NCBI RefSeq assembly: GCF_902859645.1
Contig: NZ_CADIJR010000006.1
Span: forward strand, 1-64,000
Length of the DNA stretch: 64,000 nt
Origin: Achromobacter insuavis
GTDB taxonomy: Bacteria > Pseudomonadota > Gammaproteobacteria > Burkholderiales > Burkholderiaceae_B
Reading direction: 5' to 3'
Both the position numbers and the translations under genes were made by a program. Position 1 is the first letter of the stretch; each line of letters opens with the position of its first letter. This document shows positions 8,879 to 20,762 of the stretch, in pieces. Under the pieces are notes generated by a model that was given only the letters and a program-made list of their open reading frames with translations, was not told the DNA's origin and did no database searches.

Positions 8879-9222
8879 TGGAATTGATTTACGCCGTCGC
8901 GATCGGCGTCCTGGCGGGCTCGGGGGTCTGGCTGCTGCTGCGGCCGCGCACCTTCCAGTTCATCATGGGCCTGTCGCTGGTCTCATATGCGGTCAACCTG
9001 TTCATCTTCGGCATGGGCCGCCTGACCTCGGGCCGGCCGCCGGTGGTGGACCCGGCCATGGCCCATGATCCTTCCTGGTACGCCGATCCGTTGCCCCAGG
9101 CGCTGGTGCTGACGGCCATCGTGATCGGCTTCGCCACCACCGCGCTGTTCCTGGTGGTGCTGCTGGCTTCGCGCGGCTTGACGGGCACCGACCACGTCGA
9201 TGGACGGGAGTCCCAATCTTGA
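8878..9222 (+). CDS. phaC: Cation/proton antiporter subunit C
   Basis: This 114-residue protein has three hydrophobic helices and resembles NuoK: LIYAVAIGVLAGSGVWLLLR, then FIMGLSLVSYAVNLFIFGMG, then a third helix with ALVLTAIVIGFATTALFL. The last is the conserved PLPQALVLTAIVI region of MrpC. The ATG shares its A with the TGA of phaAB. MrpC bridges MrpA and MrpD in the complex. Confidence 0.93.
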   Translation: MELIYAVAIGVLAGSGVWLLLRPRTFQFIMGLSLVSYAVNLFIFGMGRLTSGRPPVVDPAMAHDPSWYADPLPQALVLTAIVIGFATTALFLVVLLASRGLTGTDHVDGRESQS

Positions 9223-10850
9223 GTTTCTGGCTGCAACATCTTCCCGTATTGCCCATCATCACGCCGCTGCTGGCCGGCGCCGTGATGCTGATGCTGGGCG
9301 ACACCCGCCGCTACACGCGCGGCGCGATCGCCATGCTGTCGACGCTGGCGCAGCTGGCCGCGGCCATCGCGCTGTTGGCGGTCGCCGGCGGCGCCGTGCC
9401 GGACGTCTGGCCGCATGGCGTCGGCGTCTACCTGGTGGGCGACTGGCCCGCGCCGTTCGGCATCGTGCTGGTGGTGGACCGCCTGGCCGCGGTCATGCTG
9501 ACCCTGACCGCGGTGCTGGGCCTGGCCTCGCTGACCTACGCGCTGGCGCGCTGGGACCGGGCCGGGGTGCATTTCCATTCCCTGTTCCAGTTCCTGCTGA
9601 TGGGCCTGAACGGCGCCTTCCTGACCGGCGACCTGTTCAACCTGTTCGTGTTCTTCGAGGTGCTGCTGGCCGCGTCCTACGGCCTGTTGCTGCACGGCTC
9701 GGGCGTGGCGCGCGTCAGCGCCGGCCTGCAGTACATCGCGGTCAACCTGGTGGCCTCGTTCCTGCTGCTGATCAGCATTGCGCTGATCTACGGCGTGAGC
9801 GGCACGCTCAACATGGCCGACCTGGCGCTGCGCGCCGGCAACCTGACCGGTTCCGACCGCATGCTGTTCGAGGCCGGCGCCGCCATCCTCGGCGTGGCCT
9901 TCCTGGTGAAGGCGGGCGCCTGGCCGCTGAACTTCTGGCTGGTCAAGGGCTACGGCTCGGCCGGCGCGCCGATCGCGGCCATGTTCTCGATCATGACCAA
10001 GGTCGGCATCTACGCGCTGCTGCGCATCGGTTCGCTGCTGCTGCCGACCGGCGCGCCGGCGGCGTTCAGCCTGGACTGGATGTTCGCGGCCGGCCTGGCC
10101 ACGCTGCTGTTCGGCGGCCTGGGCCTGCTGGCCACGCAGCAGCTCGAGAAGATGGTGGGCTATTGCGTGATCGTCTCGGCCGGCACGCTGCTGACGGCGC
10201 TGGGCATGCCCGGCGTGACGCTGACCGGCCCGGCGCTGTTCTACCTGATCAGTTCGGTGCTGACCACGGGCGCGTTCTTCATGCTGGCCGAACTCATCGA
10301 ACGCACCCGCAGCTTCGGCGCCAACGTGCTGGCGGTGACGCTGGACGCGTTCGACCTAGACGACCCGGCCTCGGTGAATCGTTCCGACGACGTGGTCGGG
10401 GTGGCGATTCCGGCGGCCATGGCGTTCCTCGGCCTGGCCTTCATCTGTTGCGCCTTGCTGGTGACCGGGCTGCCGCCGCTGTCCGGCTTCGTCGCCAAGT
10501 TCTCGCTGCTGTCGGCGGCGGTTTCGGCGGCCAACGAGTCGGCGCCGCCGATGGACGCCTGGATCCTGGTGGCGGCCGTGCTGGTGTCCGGCCTGGCGGG
10601 GCTGATCGGCCTGGGCCGCACCGGCATCCGCGTGTTCTGGGCCAGCGACGATCGCAGCACGCCGCGCCTGCGTGTGATCGAGGCGGGGCCGGTGGCGGTC
10701 CTGCTGCTCTTGTGCGTGGGCCTGGCGGCGGGCGCGGGCCCGGTGTCGGCCTACCTGGATGACGCCGCGCGTTCGCTGGACCAGCCCAAGAGCTATATCG
10801 ACGCCGTCATGTCCGCGCAGACGGTGCGCGCCACGCTGGGAGGAAACTGA
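9219..10850 (+). CDS. phaD: Cation/proton antiporter subunit D
   Basis: The 543-residue protein is a second NADH-dehydrogenase-type antiporter subunit. Conserved functional residues are visible in LFVFFEVLLAASYGLLL (Glu near 146) and FLVKAGAWPLNFWLVKGY (Lys near 230). The start is TTG at 9219, overlapping the TGA of phaC by 4 bp. It is preceded by GGACGGGAG, so a non-ATG start is likely genuine. MrpA and MrpD together form the ion-conducting part of the complex. Confidence 0.93.
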   Translation: MSFWLQHLPVLPIITPLLAGAVMLMLGDTRRYTRGAIAMLSTLAQLAAAIALLAVAGGAVPDVWPHGVGVYLVGDWPAPFGIVLVVDRLAAVMLTLTAVLGLASLTYALARWDRAGVHFHSLFQFLLMGLNGAFLTGDLFNLFVFFEVLLAASYGLLLHGSGVARVSAGLQYIAVNLVASFLLLISIALIYGVSGTLNMADLALRAGNLTGSDRMLFEAGAAILGVAFLVKAGAWPLNFWLVKGYGSAGAPIAAMFSIMTKVGIYALLRIGSLLLPTGAPAAFSLDWMFAAGLATLLFGGLGLLATQQLEKMVGYCVIVSAGTLLTALGMPGVTLTGPALFYLISSVLTTGAFFMLAELIERTRSFGANVLAVTLDAFDLDDPASVNRSDDVVGVAIPAAMAFLGLAFICCALLVTGLPPLSGFVAKFSLLSAAVSAANESAPPMDAWILVAAVLVSGLAGLIGLGRTGIRVFWASDDRSTPRLRVIEAGPVAVLLLLCVGLAAGAGPVSAYLDDAARSLDQPKSYIDAVMSAQTVRATLGGN

Positions 10851-11332
10851 TGCGCCGCCTCTATTTCCTCTTCCTGCCGGTATTCCTGTTCGTCCTGTGG
10901 CTGGTGCTGAACGAGAGCCTGTCGGCCGGCCAGATCGCGCTGGGCGTGGCGCTGGCCCTGTGGTTCACCTGGGCCGCCTCGCGCCTGCGGCCGCTGAGGG
11001 CGCGGCCGCGCCGTCTGTGGAAGGCGATTCCGCTGTTCTGGCACGTGACGGTGGACATCATCAAGTCCAACATCGCGGTGGCCAAGCTGATCCTGAATCC
11101 GCGCCGCAATGATTTCTCGCCCGGGTTCATCAAGATCCCGCTGACCATGCGCGATCCGCATGGCCTGGCGATGCTGGCCTGCATCGTCACCTACACGCCC
11201 GGCACCGTCTGGGTCGAACTGGGCGATGACCACCGCCTCAAGCTGCACGTGCTCGACCTGCAGAACGAGGAAGACTGGGTGCGCCTGGTGCAGGACCGCT
11301 ACGAGCGCCCCTTGATGGAGATCTTCGAATGA
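10850..11332 (+). CDS. phaE: Cation/proton antiporter subunit E
   Basis: The protein is 160 residues long with two or three N-terminal helices (LYFLFLPVFLFVLWLVLNES) and a cytoplasmic tail. In the middle it shows the MrpE pattern NPGxxxIPLTMRDPHGLAMLACIVTYTPGT. The start overlaps the phaD stop as TGATG, with GGAGGAAAC directly upstream as a strong ribosome binding site. Confidence 0.93.
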   Translation: MRRLYFLFLPVFLFVLWLVLNESLSAGQIALGVALALWFTWAASRLRPLRARPRRLWKAIPLFWHVTVDIIKSNIAVAKLILNPRRNDFSPGFIKIPLTMRDPHGLAMLACIVTYTPGTVWVELGDDHRLKLHVLDLQNEEDWVRLVQDRYERPLMEIFE

Positions 11333-11610
11333 ACGCCATACTCTACTGGGCGGCGTCCTTTGCCCTGGTGTGCTTCGCGCTGGGCATGGTGTTCGCCGCC
11401 ATCCGCCTGCTGCGCGGCCCCACCGCGCAGGACCGCGTGCTGGCGCTGGACACGCTCTACATCAACGGCATGCTGACCATGCTGGTGTTCGGCATCCGCT
11501 CGGGCACGTCGGTGTACTTCGACATCGCGTTGCTGATCGCGCTGTTCGGTTTCGTGGGTTCGACCGCCATGGCCCGCTTCCTGCTGCGCGGCGAGGTGAT
11601 CGAGCCATGA
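11329..11610 (+). CDS. phaF: Cation/proton antiporter subunit F
   Basis: This 93-residue protein has three helices. It carries the MrpF core RLLRGPTAQDRVLALDTLYI, where the RxxRGPxxxDR element is conserved in the family. It overlaps phaE at ATGA. MrpF has been linked to cholate and Na+ efflux in Bacillus; here it is one part of the hexamer. Confidence 0.92.
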   Translation: MNAILYWAASFALVCFALGMVFAAIRLLRGPTAQDRVLALDTLYINGMLTMLVFGIRSGTSVYFDIALLIALFGFVGSTAMARFLLRGEVIEP

Positions 11611-11945
11611 TCGACAATCTTCCCCTGTGGGCCAGCATTCCGGCCAGCGTGCTGCTGGTGCTGGGCGGCCTGCTGGCGCTGACCGGCTCGGCCGGGCTGC
11701 TGCGCTTTCGCACCTTCTACGCCCGCATCCACGCGCCCACGCTGGGCAACACGCTGGGCTGCGGCTGCGTGCTGGCGGCGTCGATCCTGGTGTTCTCGGC
11801 GCTGTCGTCGCGGCCCGTGTTCCATGAAGTGATCATCACGTTGCTGCTGATCGTGTCGTCGCCGGTGACGGCGATGCTGCTGATGCGCGCGGCGGTTTAC
11901 CGTAACCGTTTGACCAAGGCCGACGCCGACCTGGACGCGAGGTAG
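11607..11945 (+). CDS. phaG: Cation/proton antiporter subunit G
   Basis: The 112-residue MrpG family protein has three helices. The signature GSAGLLRFRTFYARIHAPTL is seen around residues 27-47. It overlaps phaF at ATGA and is the last gene of the operon. A hairpin with a T-run follows at once. Confidence 0.92.
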   Translation: MIDNLPLWASIPASVLLVLGGLLALTGSAGLLRFRTFYARIHAPTLGNTLGCGCVLAASILVFSALSSRPVFHEVIITLLLIVSSPVTAMLLMRAAVYRNRLTKADADLDAR

Positions 11946-11956
11946 CGGGCAGGGCG

Positions 11957-11990
11957 GCGCCGGGTACACGGGGACGTATCGGCGCTTTTT
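11957..11990 (+). terminator. Terminator of the pha operon
   Basis: GCGCCG (11957-11962) pairs with CGGCGC (11980-11985), followed directly by five T. The 17-nt loop is long, so the structure is only moderately convincing. Confidence 0.5.
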
Positions 11991-12174
11991 CGGGGACGAA
12001 TTGCGTTGGCGCAATGAATATTGCGTCGCAGCATCGGAAACTTCGGCTTACGATTGCACGTTGCTGGACATGTCCCCGTCGTGTCATCGTGGGATAGTTG
12101 TATCAAGCAGACGGTGCCGGCCCAGCCAGGCCCGCGCCGTTCGGGTTCAATCCTCTTTCTCCAAGGAGCTGGCC

Positions 12175-12678
12175 ATGAATGTACGTCCCATGCACACCAA
12201 ACGCCTTGCGGCATCCCTTTGCGCGGCTGGCCTGATGCTGGCCGCGGGAGCGGCCCAGGCGGCCGATCCGATCGGCCGCGCCGGCATCCAGGCGCAATAT
12301 GAACAAGATGTGGCGGCTTGCAAGAACGGCAGCACCGGCCAGGAGCGCACCGCCTGCATGCGCGAGGCGGGCGCCGCCCGCGAGGAAGCCAACCGCCAGC
12401 GCCTGAGCGACGGCACCACCGACCAGCACCAGCAGAACATGCTGGACCGCTGCAATCGCCTGCCGGCCGATTCGCGCCAGGACTGCATCACGCAGATGAC
12501 CTCTCCGACCCAGGTGCGCGGCAGCGTGCAGGGCGGCGGCGTGCTGCGTGAAACCGTGATCCAGGTGCCGGCTGGCACCGCCGGCACGGTGCCGCCGCCT
12601 CCGCCGCCGGTTGGCGCGCCCGGCATGGCGCCCGCGCCGGGCATGGCGCCGCCGCCGCCCGCGCCGATGCGCCAGTAA
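12175..12678 (+). CDS. Small exported Cys-containing protein with Pro-rich tail
   Basis: A signal peptide (MNVRPMHTKRLAASLCAAGL to AAQA) is followed by a helical, charged region. That region has four Cys in two C-x7/8-C pairs: CKNGSTGQERTAC and CNRLPADSRQDC. The C-terminal 35 residues are Pro, Ala, Gly and Met only. AAGGAG sits 8 bp before the ATG at 12175. The paired cysteines suggest two disulfides in the periplasm. Similar small proteins occur as hypotheticals across Burkholderiales; the function is unknown. Confidence 0.75.
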   Translation: MNVRPMHTKRLAASLCAAGLMLAAGAAQAADPIGRAGIQAQYEQDVAACKNGSTGQERTACMREAGAAREEANRQRLSDGTTDQHQQNMLDRCNRLPADSRQDCITQMTSPTQVRGSVQGGGVLRETVIQVPAGTAGTVPPPPPPVGAPGMAPAPGMAPPPPAPMRQ

Positions 12679-12784
12679 CGGGCGATCGATGGCGCCAGGG
12701 GAGGGGCGATGCGTCCTTCCCCGCGCCCCGGCCGCCGCCACAATCAGGCAAAATGGCGGCTGTCGCCTTTACTTACGCATATCC

Positions 12785-15187
<2,403 letters not shown>

Positions 15188-15191
15188 CGCG

Positions 15192-15211
15192 GGCGGGCCG
15201 CAAGGCCCGCC
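15192..15211. terminator. GC hairpin between convergent genes
   Basis: GGCGGGCC (15192-15199), loop GCAA, GGCCCGCC (15204-15211). The stem is strong but has no T-run on either strand. It lies exactly between the ldcA stop and the M48 peptidase stop. Confidence 0.45.
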
Positions 15212-15223
15212 GCGTGGCGTGCT

Positions 15224-16807
15224 TCACTTCTTGAACAGCCTGTCGACCAACGACTGCGCCTTCTGCTCGCCGCGGCGCTTGGCCTCGGCCTGCTCGGCGG
15301 GTGTCTGCGCGGCTTTGTTGCAGGCGCCGGCATAGCTGGGAAAGCGCGACGCGCATTCCTGCGCCAGCTTGCGCGCCCTGTCCCAGCTGTCGGTCTGCCC
15401 GTAGAAGGCAATGGCCTCCGGCCAGGCCAGGCCGGCATCCTTGAAATACTCGAAGCCCTGGTTCATGACCGCGGTGGCGGGTGCGCGCTGGCCCGAGCCC
15501 AGCAGATTGTTGGCGCGCAGGACATAAATGCGCCAGGCGCGGTCGCCCTCGGATTGCAGGTTGCGGTCCAGCAGGGCGGCGGCGCGGGCGGACGGCTTGC
15601 CGGGTTCGCCTTGCGCCATGCTTAGCGCCAGCAACGGCAACGCCTGCTGTGCGGTCGGGCCGGAGGCGGCCTGGGCCGCGAGCTTGCGCGCCTGGACATA
15701 GTCCTGCGCCTGCAGCGCCTGTTGCGCGGCGTTGGCGCTCTGATAGTTCTTCAGCACGGTGGCGCTGCGACGTTGCGCGCGCGCCTTGTCCCACGGCGCG
15801 ATGGTGGCCGCGGGGCGAGGCTTGCCGGCCATCAGCGGCGTGACCTGCCCGGTCAGCGAGGTCAGCCGCGCTTCGGTGCTGGGATGGCTGACGGTCAGCT
15901 TTTTCCAGATGTCGTCCAGGCCATTGCGCAGGTCTTCGCTGGCGCCAGCGAGGCCGGAGCTCAGCGACGCCTGCATCTCGGTCAGCGGCGCGACCTGGTT
16001 GCCCGAGGCCTTGGCTTGCTTGCGCGCATCCTGCGCGGCGGCCTGCTTGATCTGCTCGACCATGCGCTTGCGGTCTTCTTCCTGGATCCTGGCGTTGTCC
16101 GTTTCCCAGGTGGCCTGACGCTCCAGGAAGGCCTTGAACCCTTGCGTGTAGGAATAGCCCAGCCGCAGGCTGACGGTGGCGCCGAAGCGATCGGCGTTTT
16201 CCTCCTGCTGCCGGTTCCAGGCGGGGACCAGCACGTCCTTGCCGAAGGCATAGGAAGCGATCACGCTGTCCACCGGGCTCCAGCCCGTCGCGCTGCCGGC
16301 CTTTTGCGCCAGGGCCACGCCCAGCGCCGCCAGCGTGGCGACCTGGTCGCTGGTCGTATTGGCCGCTTCCAGCTGGTGATAGTCCAGGTAGATGTGGCCA
16401 AATTCGTGCGACAGGATGGCGACGATCTCGTCCTCGGACTCCGCGGACGACAGCCATCCGATCGACAGGTAGATATTGCCCGCGCCGGTGCTGTAGGCCT
16501 CCAGCGCCGGGGAAGCGGTGACGTACACCGCGCCTGGCCAGCCGGGCACGCCGGCGGCATCCTTGATACGGCCGAGCAGGCCGTTCAGGTAGCCCTGCAT
16601 CTCGGGCATGGCAACCAGGCCCATGTGTTGCGCGCGCTGATTGCGAGCGTCGCGGTCGGCGTCGGGCCACTTGCGGTCGGTGGGGGCGGGCGGCAATTCC
16701 CCGGTCTTGAACGACAGGCCGGCGCCGGGCATGTTGGCACAGCCAGCCAGGACCATCGCCAGGGTCAGGGCCGCGAGGCGGGGCGCGTGATGGAAGGGCA
16801 TCGCCAT
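15224..16807 (-). CDS. M48 metalloprotease lipoprotein (BepA-like)
   Basis: The N-terminus ends in the lipobox LAGC, giving an outer-membrane lipoprotein facing the periplasm. The zinc motif HEFGH is in IVAILSHEFGHIYLDYHQLE, with the third ligand in RQQEENADRFGA. The second half (about residues 300-520) has helical TPR-like repeats, as in E. coli BepA, which degrades misfolded LptD. I took the ATG at 16807; ATGs at 16822 and 16801 are also in frame. The longest form overlaps the upstream gene stop (16809). It is the last gene of a three-gene operon with a CHASE2 protein and an SH3-like protein. Confidence 0.85.
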   Translation of the reverse strand: MAMPFHHAPRLAALTLAMVLAGCANMPGAGLSFKTGELPPAPTDRKWPDADRDARNQRAQHMGLVAMPEMQGYLNGLLGRIKDAAGVPGWPGAVYVTASPALEAYSTGAGNIYLSIGWLSSAESEDEIVAILSHEFGHIYLDYHQLEAANTTSDQVATLAALGVALAQKAGSATGWSPVDSVIASYAFGKDVLVPAWNRQQEENADRFGATVSLRLGYSYTQGFKAFLERQATWETDNARIQEEDRKRMVEQIKQAAAQDARKQAKASGNQVAPLTEMQASLSSGLAGASEDLRNGLDDIWKKLTVSHPSTEARLTSLTGQVTPLMAGKPRPAATIAPWDKARAQRRSATVLKNYQSANAAQQALQAQDYVQARKLAAQAASGPTAQQALPLLALSMAQGEPGKPSARAAALLDRNLQSEGDRAWRIYVLRANNLLGSGQRAPATAVMNQGFEYFKDAGLAWPEAIAFYGQTDSWDRARKLAQECASRFPSYAGACNKAAQTPAEQAEAKRRGEQKAQSLVDRLFKK

Positions 16808-16808
16808 G

Positions 16809-17162
16809 TCAGCGGCAGGCATTTTCGCCGGCGCCGGCGGTGGAGCCGGTGGGACCGGGCACGCGCTTGACCACCGGGCCGCACTGCGCCGACGAATTGC
16901 GCGCCACGCGCACCTGCATGCTGTCCACCCAGTAGTCGGCGCCGTTCACCTTCACCCGGTAGAACTCTTCGCGGCTTTCCAGTACCGGCCACGGCATGCC
17001 CTGGCCATCGGATTGGGCGGCCGGCGTTCCGCCGCCCGGCTGTGCATAGAGCGGCAGCGGCTTGAGGCTGGCGCCGACGATCTGGTCGGCCGCCAGGGCC
17101 GGCGCGCCGTACAGGGCCAACGCCGCGAGGGCGGCGGCAATCATGGAGGAAGGCTGGATCAT
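16809..17162 (-). CDS. Periplasmic SH3-like domain protein
   Basis: This 117-residue protein has a signal peptide (MIAAALAALALYGAPALA) and one bacterial SH3-like domain: GASLKPLPLYAQPGGGTP, then WPVLESREEFYRVKVNGADYWV. Such domains often bind peptidoglycan or peptides. It lies 6 bp downstream of the CHASE2 gene and its stop abuts the protease start, so the three are one transcription unit. Specific role unknown. Confidence 0.6.
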   Translation of the reverse strand: MIQPSSMIAAALAALALYGAPALAADQIVGASLKPLPLYAQPGGGTPAAQSDGQGMPWPVLESREEFYRVKVNGADYWVDSMQVRVARNSSAQCGPVVKRVPGPTGSTAGAGENACR

Positions 17163-17168
17163 GCGGTT

Positions 17169-18809
17169 CTACTCCTGAGGTTTGGCGGAAGATTGCGGCG
17201 GCGCCGGGGGCGGGGTGGTCGCGTCCGCCTTGGGCTTGCCGCCGAGAAACTTGGTGACGGTGTCGGTCCAGCCGAGCCAGTGCGCGGCCAGCGCCATGAC
17301 CGCCAGGTCGACAATGGGCAGGGTGCCGACGTCCACCCATTCCTGCGCGATCAGCACGATGTACATGACCACCAGCGAAGACAGCAGGATGGAGGCCGCC
17401 TTGCCCAGTGTCAGCGCCAGCGCGATCAGCAGCTTTTCCGCGACCTTGCGCGCCAGCCAGCGGCGGCAGGCGCGATCGGCGCAGATGGCGCGCAGCAGGC
17501 GCAGGCGCGTCAGCGGGCCGCGCGCGGCGCCCAGCGCGATCCACCGCGCGGGCCGCTGCGGCAGCATCTCGGTGCCCTCGGCCGGGGGCGTCGCCGCGGT
17601 CAGCCGCCATGATTTCGGCGGCACCAGCCAGCGTCTGGTCCAGCCATTGATTTCGCGCAGTTGCACGACCAGCCACTGGGCCAGCCAGTGCAGGAAGTGC
17701 GCCGCCATGACGATGGGGATGCCCAGCAGCCACAGGATGTTGGGTGGCCAGATTTCCCATTCCAGCGCGCGCTTGTAGTGGTCCCGGTAGGTCAGCAGGT
17801 TGTCCAGCGCCATGGCGTGCATGAAGACCCCGGGGATCACGTCGTGCACGGGCGACAGCACAGTGTCGTTGAAGCCGCTCAACGCCGCGCCGATCATGAC
17901 GTAGCGGTCCGTGAGCAGGTCCTCCAGGCGGGCCTGGTCGGTATCGGCGGCGCGCAGTTCGGACAAGGTCAGCGTGCGGGTGTAGGGGCAGATCGGCTTG
18001 CTCGCCTCGGGGCCGTACAGCAGCCTGCGCACGTAACCCGGCAGCATTTCGGGATAGCCGCCGCGCGCCAGGCGGCAGTCGGGCGAGAAAGGCCGCTGGC
18101 CCAGGTTGTCGACACCCCAGGTCAGGGCCATGGCCTCTTCGCCCTTGGGCAGCGCGATGCCGGCCACGTCCTGCGCCATCGCCAGCGCGGCGCTGCGCGT
18201 GTCGCCGTCGGACCAGAGCGGATAACTCCACACCAGCCGGTCGACCTTGCTGGCCGAATAGCGCACGTCCACCAGGGTGAAGCAGGGCGGCTGGCCGGCC
18301 GGCGTGGCCAGGCCCGCGCGCAGCCGCAGTCCGCCATCGTCGCCAGGCAGCGCGGCCAGGAACACCGGCACGCCGGCGTCCCGCAGCTCGCACAGGGCAG
18401 AGACCAGCTCCGGCAAGGTCGGGTCGTCCCTTTCGCGGCCGAAGGTGATGTCAAGGAAGATGGCGCGGGGCTTGTGGATCAGGCCGATATTGCGCAGCCA
18501 GCGGGCATGCGTGCGGTAGGGGACGGGCCAGGCGCCTTTTTGCGGATCGAGCGAATCGTCGTCGATCAGCACCACGGTGGTGTCGTTGCGATGCGCGGGA
18601 CTGTAATAGCCGCCCACCAGCCGCGCCTGCAGTCGGGCAATGGCGTAGGTCAGCAGATCCGAACTGGGCGTCAGTCGGGGCGTCGCCCACAACATGGTGA
18701 TCGCGACCAGCGCGGCGACGATCAATGAGCGGAAATAGAACTTGACGTTTCCGGAAGGCGGGGACGAATCGGTCACGGGACGGCGGCTAGGGGTTGAGTC
18801 AGCCTCCAT
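17169..18809 (-). CDS. CHASE2-domain membrane protein
   Basis: The start is the ATG at 18809 ([14 protein letters not shown]; 546 residues). One helix ([20 protein letters not shown]) leads into an extracytoplasmic CHASE2 domain with [23 protein letters not shown] and [15 protein letters not shown]. This is followed by [36 protein letters not shown], and then helices near residues 375-395 and 490-520. CHASE2 domains are normally sensors fused to kinases, cyclases or GGDEF domains; no output domain is present here. With the SH3-like and M48 partners downstream, an envelope-sensing role is plausible but unproven. Confidence 0.75.
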   Translation of the reverse strand: MEADSTPSRRPVTDSSPPSGNVKFYFRSLIVAALVAITMLWATPRLTPSSDLLTYAIARLQARLVGGYYSPAHRNDTTVVLIDDDSLDPQKGAWPVPYRTHARWLRNIGLIHKPRAIFLDITFGRERDDPTLPELVSALCELRDAGVPVFLAALPGDDGGLRLRAGLATPAGQPPCFTLVDVRYSASKVDRLVWSYPLWSDGDTRSAALAMAQDVAGIALPKGEEAMALTWGVDNLGQRPFSPDCRLARGGYPEMLPGYVRRLLYGPEASKPICPYTRTLTLSELRAADTDQARLEDLLTDRYVMIGAALSGFNDTVLSPVHDVIPGVFMHAMALDNLLTYRDHYKRALEWEIWPPNILWLLGIPIVMAAHFLHWLAQWLVVQLREINGWTRRWLVPPKSWRLTAATPPAEGTEMLPQRPARWIALGAARGPLTRLRLLRAICADRACRRWLARKVAEKLLIALALTLGKAASILLSSLVVMYIVLIAQEWVDVGTLPIVDLAVMALAAHWLGWTDTVTKFLGGKPKADATTPPPAPPQSSAKPQE

Positions 18810-18856
18810 GGCCCGGCGGGCAGGAAGCGCGCGTGTCGAGGGCGCAATGGTACCCG

Positions 18857-18885
18857 ATTTAATACAAATTTTTACTTTAAGACAA
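18857..18885 (-). promoter_or_regulatory. Likely promoter of the CHASE2 operon
   Basis: Reading leftward, TTGTCT (18880-18885), a 17-bp spacer and TTAAAT (18857-18862) lie in the only AT-rich patch of the divergent region. The implied start site is about 40 bp before the ATG at 18809. Confidence 0.5.
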
Positions 18886-19035
18886 CAAATGGCACTCGAC
18901 GCCAGCCCGTGCGCCACGCCCGTGCGCTTGCGTGGCAAGCTCCGGACAGATGGGCTTGGTACACTATCGGGTTTCGCCGCATCCGCTTTGGCCGCTGCGC
19001 GACCTCAAAACCAAGATTCCCCCCAAGACACCACC

Positions 19036-20640
19036 GTGATATCCACCGCCAATCTCACCATCCAGTTCGGTCCCAAGCCCCTTTTCGAGAACGTCAGCGT
19101 CAAGTTCGGGGAAGGCAACCGCTACGGGCTGATCGGGGCCAACGGGTCCGGCAAGTCGACGTTCATGAAGATCATCGGCGGCGACCTGGAGTCGTCGGCC
19201 GGCAACGTCTCGCTGGAGCCGGGCGTGCGCCTGGGCAAGCTGCGCCAGGACCAGTTCGCCTTCGAGGACCTGCGCGTGCTGGACGTGGTGATGATGGGCC
19301 ACACCGAGATGTGGGCCGCGATGTCCGAGCGCGACGCGATCTACGCCAACCCGGAAGCGTCGGAAGACGACTACATGCGCGCGGCCGACCTGGAAGCCAA
19401 GTTCGCCGAATATGACGGCTACACCGCCGAAGCCCGCGCCGGCGAGCTGCTGCTGGGCCTGGAAATCGCCGTGGACCAGCACAACCTGCCGATGCGCGAA
19501 GTGGCGCCGGGCTGGAAGCTGCGCGTGCTGCTGGCGCAGGCGCTGTTCTCGAACCCGGACGTGCTGCTGCTGGACGAACCGACCAACAACCTGGACATCA
19601 ACACCATCCGCTGGCTGGAAAGCGTGCTCAACAGCTACCAGAGCACGATGATCATCATCAGCCACGATCGTCACTTCCTGAACCAGGTCTGCACCCACAT
19701 GGCCGACCTGGACTATGGCGAGATCCGCATCTACCCGGGCAACTACGACGACTACATGCTGGCCTCGACCCAGGCCCGCGAACGCCTGGTGGCCAACAAC
19801 GCCAAGGCCAAGGAACGCGTCACCGAACTGCAGGACTTCGTGCGCCGTTTCGCCGCCAACAAGTCCAAGTCGCGCCAGGCCACCTCGCGCCTCAAGCAGA
19901 TCGACCGCATCAAGGCCGAGCAGGTCGTGGTCAAGCCCTCGTCGCGCCAGAACCCGTACATCCGCTTCGAGCAGAACAAGGTCATGCACCGCCTGGCGGT
20001 CACGGTCGAAGGCCTGTCCAAGTCCTACGACGCGCCCGTGATCCGCAACTTCTCGGCCATGGTCGATGCCGGCGAGAAGATCGCCATCATCGGCGCCAAC
20101 GGCGTCGGCAAGACCACCTTGCTGCGCCTGCTGGCCACCGACCTGGCGCCGGACGCCGGCAGCGTCAAGTGGTCGGAAAACGCCGACCTGGGCTACATGG
20201 CCCAGGACGTGTCGGATCAGTTCCTGCAGACCGACATCAACCTGCTCGACTGGATGGGCGACCATCGCCAGCCGGGCGACGACGACCAGTCGATCCGTTC
20301 GGTGCTGGGCCGCCTGCTGTTCTCGGCGGACGACCTGCCCAAGGCGCCCAAGGTGCTGTCCGGCGGCGAAAAGAACCGCATGACCTTCGGCCGCCTGATG
20401 CTGGGCCGCCACAACGTCATGCTGCTCGACGAGCCGACCAACCACCTGGACATGGAATCGATCGAATCGCTGCAGTTCGCGCTGGAAAAGTACGAAGGCA
20501 CGCTGGTGTTCGTCTCGCACGACCGCGAATTCGTGTCGGGCCTGGCCACCCGCGTGATCGAGATCCTGCCGTCGGGCGAGATCGTCGACTACCGCGGCGG
20601 CTACGAAGACTACCTGTCCTCGCGCGGTATCGAAGCCTGA
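19036..20640 (+). CDS. ybiT: ABC-F family ATPase (YbiT type)
   Basis: The 534-residue protein carries two ABC cassettes and no membrane part: Walker [10 protein letters not shown] and GANGVGKTT, and signature LSGGEKNR in the second. The Walker B motifs are [11 protein letters not shown] and [10 protein letters not shown], the ABC-F hallmark. An interdomain linker with [18 protein letters not shown] precedes the second cassette. ABC-F proteins act on the ribosome to relieve stalling; YbiT is the E. coli homologue that fits length and N-terminus ([20 protein letters not shown]). The start is GTG at 19036; frame-open sequence upstream lacks a better start. Confidence 0.88.
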   Translation: MISTANLTIQFGPKPLFENVSVKFGEGNRYGLIGANGSGKSTFMKIIGGDLESSAGNVSLEPGVRLGKLRQDQFAFEDLRVLDVVMMGHTEMWAAMSERDAIYANPEASEDDYMRAADLEAKFAEYDGYTAEARAGELLLGLEIAVDQHNLPMREVAPGWKLRVLLAQALFSNPDVLLLDEPTNNLDINTIRWLESVLNSYQSTMIIISHDRHFLNQVCTHMADLDYGEIRIYPGNYDDYMLASTQARERLVANNAKAKERVTELQDFVRRFAANKSKSRQATSRLKQIDRIKAEQVVVKPSSRQNPYIRFEQNKVMHRLAVTVEGLSKSYDAPVIRNFSAMVDAGEKIAIIGANGVGKTTLLRLLATDLAPDAGSVKWSENADLGYMAQDVSDQFLQTDINLLDWMGDHRQPGDDDQSIRSVLGRLLFSADDLPKAPKVLSGGEKNRMTFGRLMLGRHNVMLLDEPTNHLDMESIESLQFALEKYEGTLVFVSHDREFVSGLATRVIEILPSGEIVDYRGGYEDYLSSRGIEA

Positions 20641-20667
20641 TCCCCCAAGCCTGATCCCCGCATCGAG

Positions 20668-20698
20668 GCGGCTGGCCGAATCCCGTTCAGCCAGCCGC
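20668..20698 (+). terminator. Hairpin after the ABC-F gene
   Basis: GCGGCTGGC (20668-20676) and GCCAGCCGC (20690-20698) form a perfect 9-bp stem with a 13-nt loop, 28 bp after the stop. No T-run follows. Confidence 0.45.
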
Positions 20699-20762
20699 AA
20701 TCCTGCTGGGCTATCATCCGGGTAAACCCTGGCCCGTTGCGCCAGGTTCCACCCCGTCAGCC

